Assembly: GCA_944474755.1 (NCBI GenBank)
Contig: OX104122.1
Coordinates: 12,596,641-12,660,640, forward strand
From: Limnoperna fortunei
Lineage: Eukaryota; Mollusca; Bivalvia; Mytilida; Modiolidae
Direction of reading: 5' to 3'
DNA length: 64,000 nucleotides
The notes below the pieces were generated by a model. That model ran no database searches, was not told the DNA's origin, and saw only the letters and a list, made by a program, of their open reading frames with translations. Made by a program: the position numbers and the translations under genes. Of this stretch, positions 62,276 to 64,000 are shown piece after piece; the stretch's first letter is position 1, and the number at the start of each line of letters is the position of its first letter.

Positions 62276-64000
62276 TGCTGTGTGATAGTGGATTGCTACA
62301 TGATGTCATGTATACAATGTGATGCTGCTGTATAGTAGTGAATTGCTACATGATGATGCAGCTGAATGGTAGTGAATCGCTAAATGATGACATGTGTATA
62401 ATGCGATGCTGCTGTATGGTAGTGAACTGCTACATGATGTCATGTATACAATGTGATGCTGCTGTATGGTAGTGAATTCCTACATGATGTCATGTATACA
62501 ATGTGATGCTGCTGTATGGTACTGAATTGCTACATGATTACATGTATACAATGTGATACTGCTGTGTGGTAGTGAATTGCTACATGATGACATGGATGCA
62601 ATGTGATACTGCTGTATGGTAGTGGATTGCTATATGATGACATGTATACAATGTGATGCTGCTGTATGGTAGTAAATTGCTACATGATGTTATGTATACA
62701 ATGTGATGGTGCAGTATGGTAGTAAATTGCTACAGTGATGCTGCTGTATGGTAGTGGATTGCTACATGATGACATGTATACAATGTGATGCTGCTGTATG
62801 GTAGTAAATTGCTACATGATGTTATGTATACAATGTGATACTGCTGTATGGTAGTGGATTGCTACATGATGACATGTATACAATGTGATACTGCTGTATG
62901 GTAGTAAATTGCTACATGATGTTATGTAAACAATGTGATGGTGCAGTATGGTAGTAAATTGATACATGAAGTAATGCTGGTGTATGGTAGTGGATTGCTG
63001 TATGATGTCATGAATACAATGTGATGCTGCTGTGTGATAGTGGATTGCTACATGATGTCATGTATACAATGTGATGCTGCTGTATAGTAGTGAATTGCTA
63101 CATGATGATGCAGCTGAATGGTAGTGAATCGCTACATGATGTCATGTATACAATGCGATGCTGCTGTATGGTAGTGAACTGCTACATGATGTCATGTATA
63201 CAATGTGATGCTGCTGTATGGTAGTGAATTCCTACATGATGTCATGTATACAATGTGATGCTGCTGTATGGTACTGAATCTCTAAATGATGACATGTATA
63301 CAATGTGATGCTGCTGTATGGTAGTGAATTGCTATATGATGACATGTATACAATGTGATACTGCTGTGTGGTAGTGAATTGCTACATGATGTTATGTATA
63401 CAATGTGATGGTGCTGTATAGTAGTGAACTGCTACATGATGATGCAGCTGAATGGTAGTGAATCGCTACATGATGTCATGTATACAATGCGATGCTGCTG
63501 TATGGTAGTGAACTGCTACATGATGTCATGTATACAATGTGATGCTGCTGTATGGTAGTGAATTCCTACATGATGTCATGTATACAATGTGATGCTGCTG
63601 TATGGTACTGAATCTCCAAATGATGACATGTATACAATGTGATGCTGCTGTATGGTAGTGAATTCCTATATGATGTCATGTATACAATGTGATGGTGCTG
63701 TATGGTAGTGAATTGCTACATAATGACATGTATACAATGTGATTGTGCTGTATGGTACTGGATTGCTACATGATGTCATGTATACAATGTGATGGTGCTG
63801 TGTGGTAGTGAATTGCTACATGTTGACATGTATACAATGTGGTACTGCTGTGTGGTAGTGGATTGCTACATGAAGACATGTATACAATGTGATACTGCTG
63901 TATGGTAGTGAATTGCTACATGATGACATGTATACAATGTGATACTGCTGTATGGTAGTGAATTGCTACATGATGACATGTATACAATGTGATGCTGCTG

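Larger units (their letters stand above)
38217..64000 (+). repeat. 50-bp minisatellite/satellite array, continues past the window
   Basis: About 25.8 kb of head-to-tail monomers of 50 bp, roughly 500 copies. A typical monomer begins TGTATACAATGTGATACTGC and ends GCTACATGATGACA. Recurrent two- and three-state sites are GATACT/GATGCT/GATGGT, TGTAT/TGTGT, GTGGAT/GTGAAT and GATGACAT/GATGTCAT. Two shortened monomer types recur, one with GAAGTCATGCTGCTG and one with GATGATGCAGCTGAATGG, often about 135 bp apart, and they mark higher-order units. Typical base counts on this strand are about 17 T, 14 A, 13 G and 6 C per monomer, a strong G over C excess. Minus-strand frames up to 104 codons arise because the consensus has few stops in any register; they are not genes. 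Confidence 0.98.

Noticed and set aside
38217..64000. CRISPR array
   Set aside because: Repeats are contiguous 50-bp monomers with no unique spacers, in a eukaryotic setting with SINEs inside.

Overview
This is a eukaryotic, AT-rich, gene-poor window that reads as genomic DNA of a bivalve mollusc (inference). The reasons are an abundant tRNA-derived SINE with a 'CCGGGTACTCCGGCTTCC' core, a repeat element bounded by 'GCTCACCTGA', tandem relics of a histone H1 gene with mollusc-like wording, and a KMT5A-like SET gene. There are no operons, ribosome binding sites or CRISPR arrays. Most open reading frames are chance or repeat-derived.

Layout. 1-10.3 kb: non-coding DNA with non-autonomous mobile elements. 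These are a 1,515-bp TTAA-flanked element (1979-3493), a 152-bp perfect-looking foldback (4589-4740), a short copy of a 'GGGACCAATTGACC'-ended transposon (about 4892-6556) carrying a SINE, and a 2.3-kb GCTCACCTGA element (7571-9846) with about 0.5-kb internal repeats and a SINE with a 14-bp target duplication. 10.3-15.9 kb: mostly featureless, with a 37-base G run and a decayed LINE 3' end (14690-15430). 16.0-20.5 kb: six degenerate histone H1 copies plus a seventh stub in tandem, mostly at an exact 729-bp period. 20.5-27.0 kb: a dispersed 340-bp repeat, a candidate TATA promoter and first exon, three decayed Tc1-like transposases, a tRNA-like SINE head and a duplicated 503-bp unit with a long hairpin.

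27.2-36.1 kb: the one intact protein gene, a 258-codon KMT5A/SETD8-like SET protein (27700-28476), just downstream of a SINE. It is followed by a nested set: a 4.4-kb Mutator-like transposon (29342-33778, 8-bp direct repeat GATGGTAC on both sides) that holds a FLYWCH/MULE-type transposase fragment, a 5'-truncated LINE and a SINE inserted into the transposase reading frame. 38.2-64.0 kb, running off the window: a minisatellite of 50-bp monomers, about 500 copies. It shows higher-order repeats of about 3.7-4.2 kb, three of which carry the same SINE at the same site with the same 11-bp target duplication, so the SINE landed once and was then copied with the array.

No multi-gene functional system is evident. 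The features most worth following are the H1-derived tandem array, the SINE-marked higher-order satellite, the nested MULE with defined ends, and the SET protein with a tryptophan where KMT5A has its Phe/Tyr switch residue.
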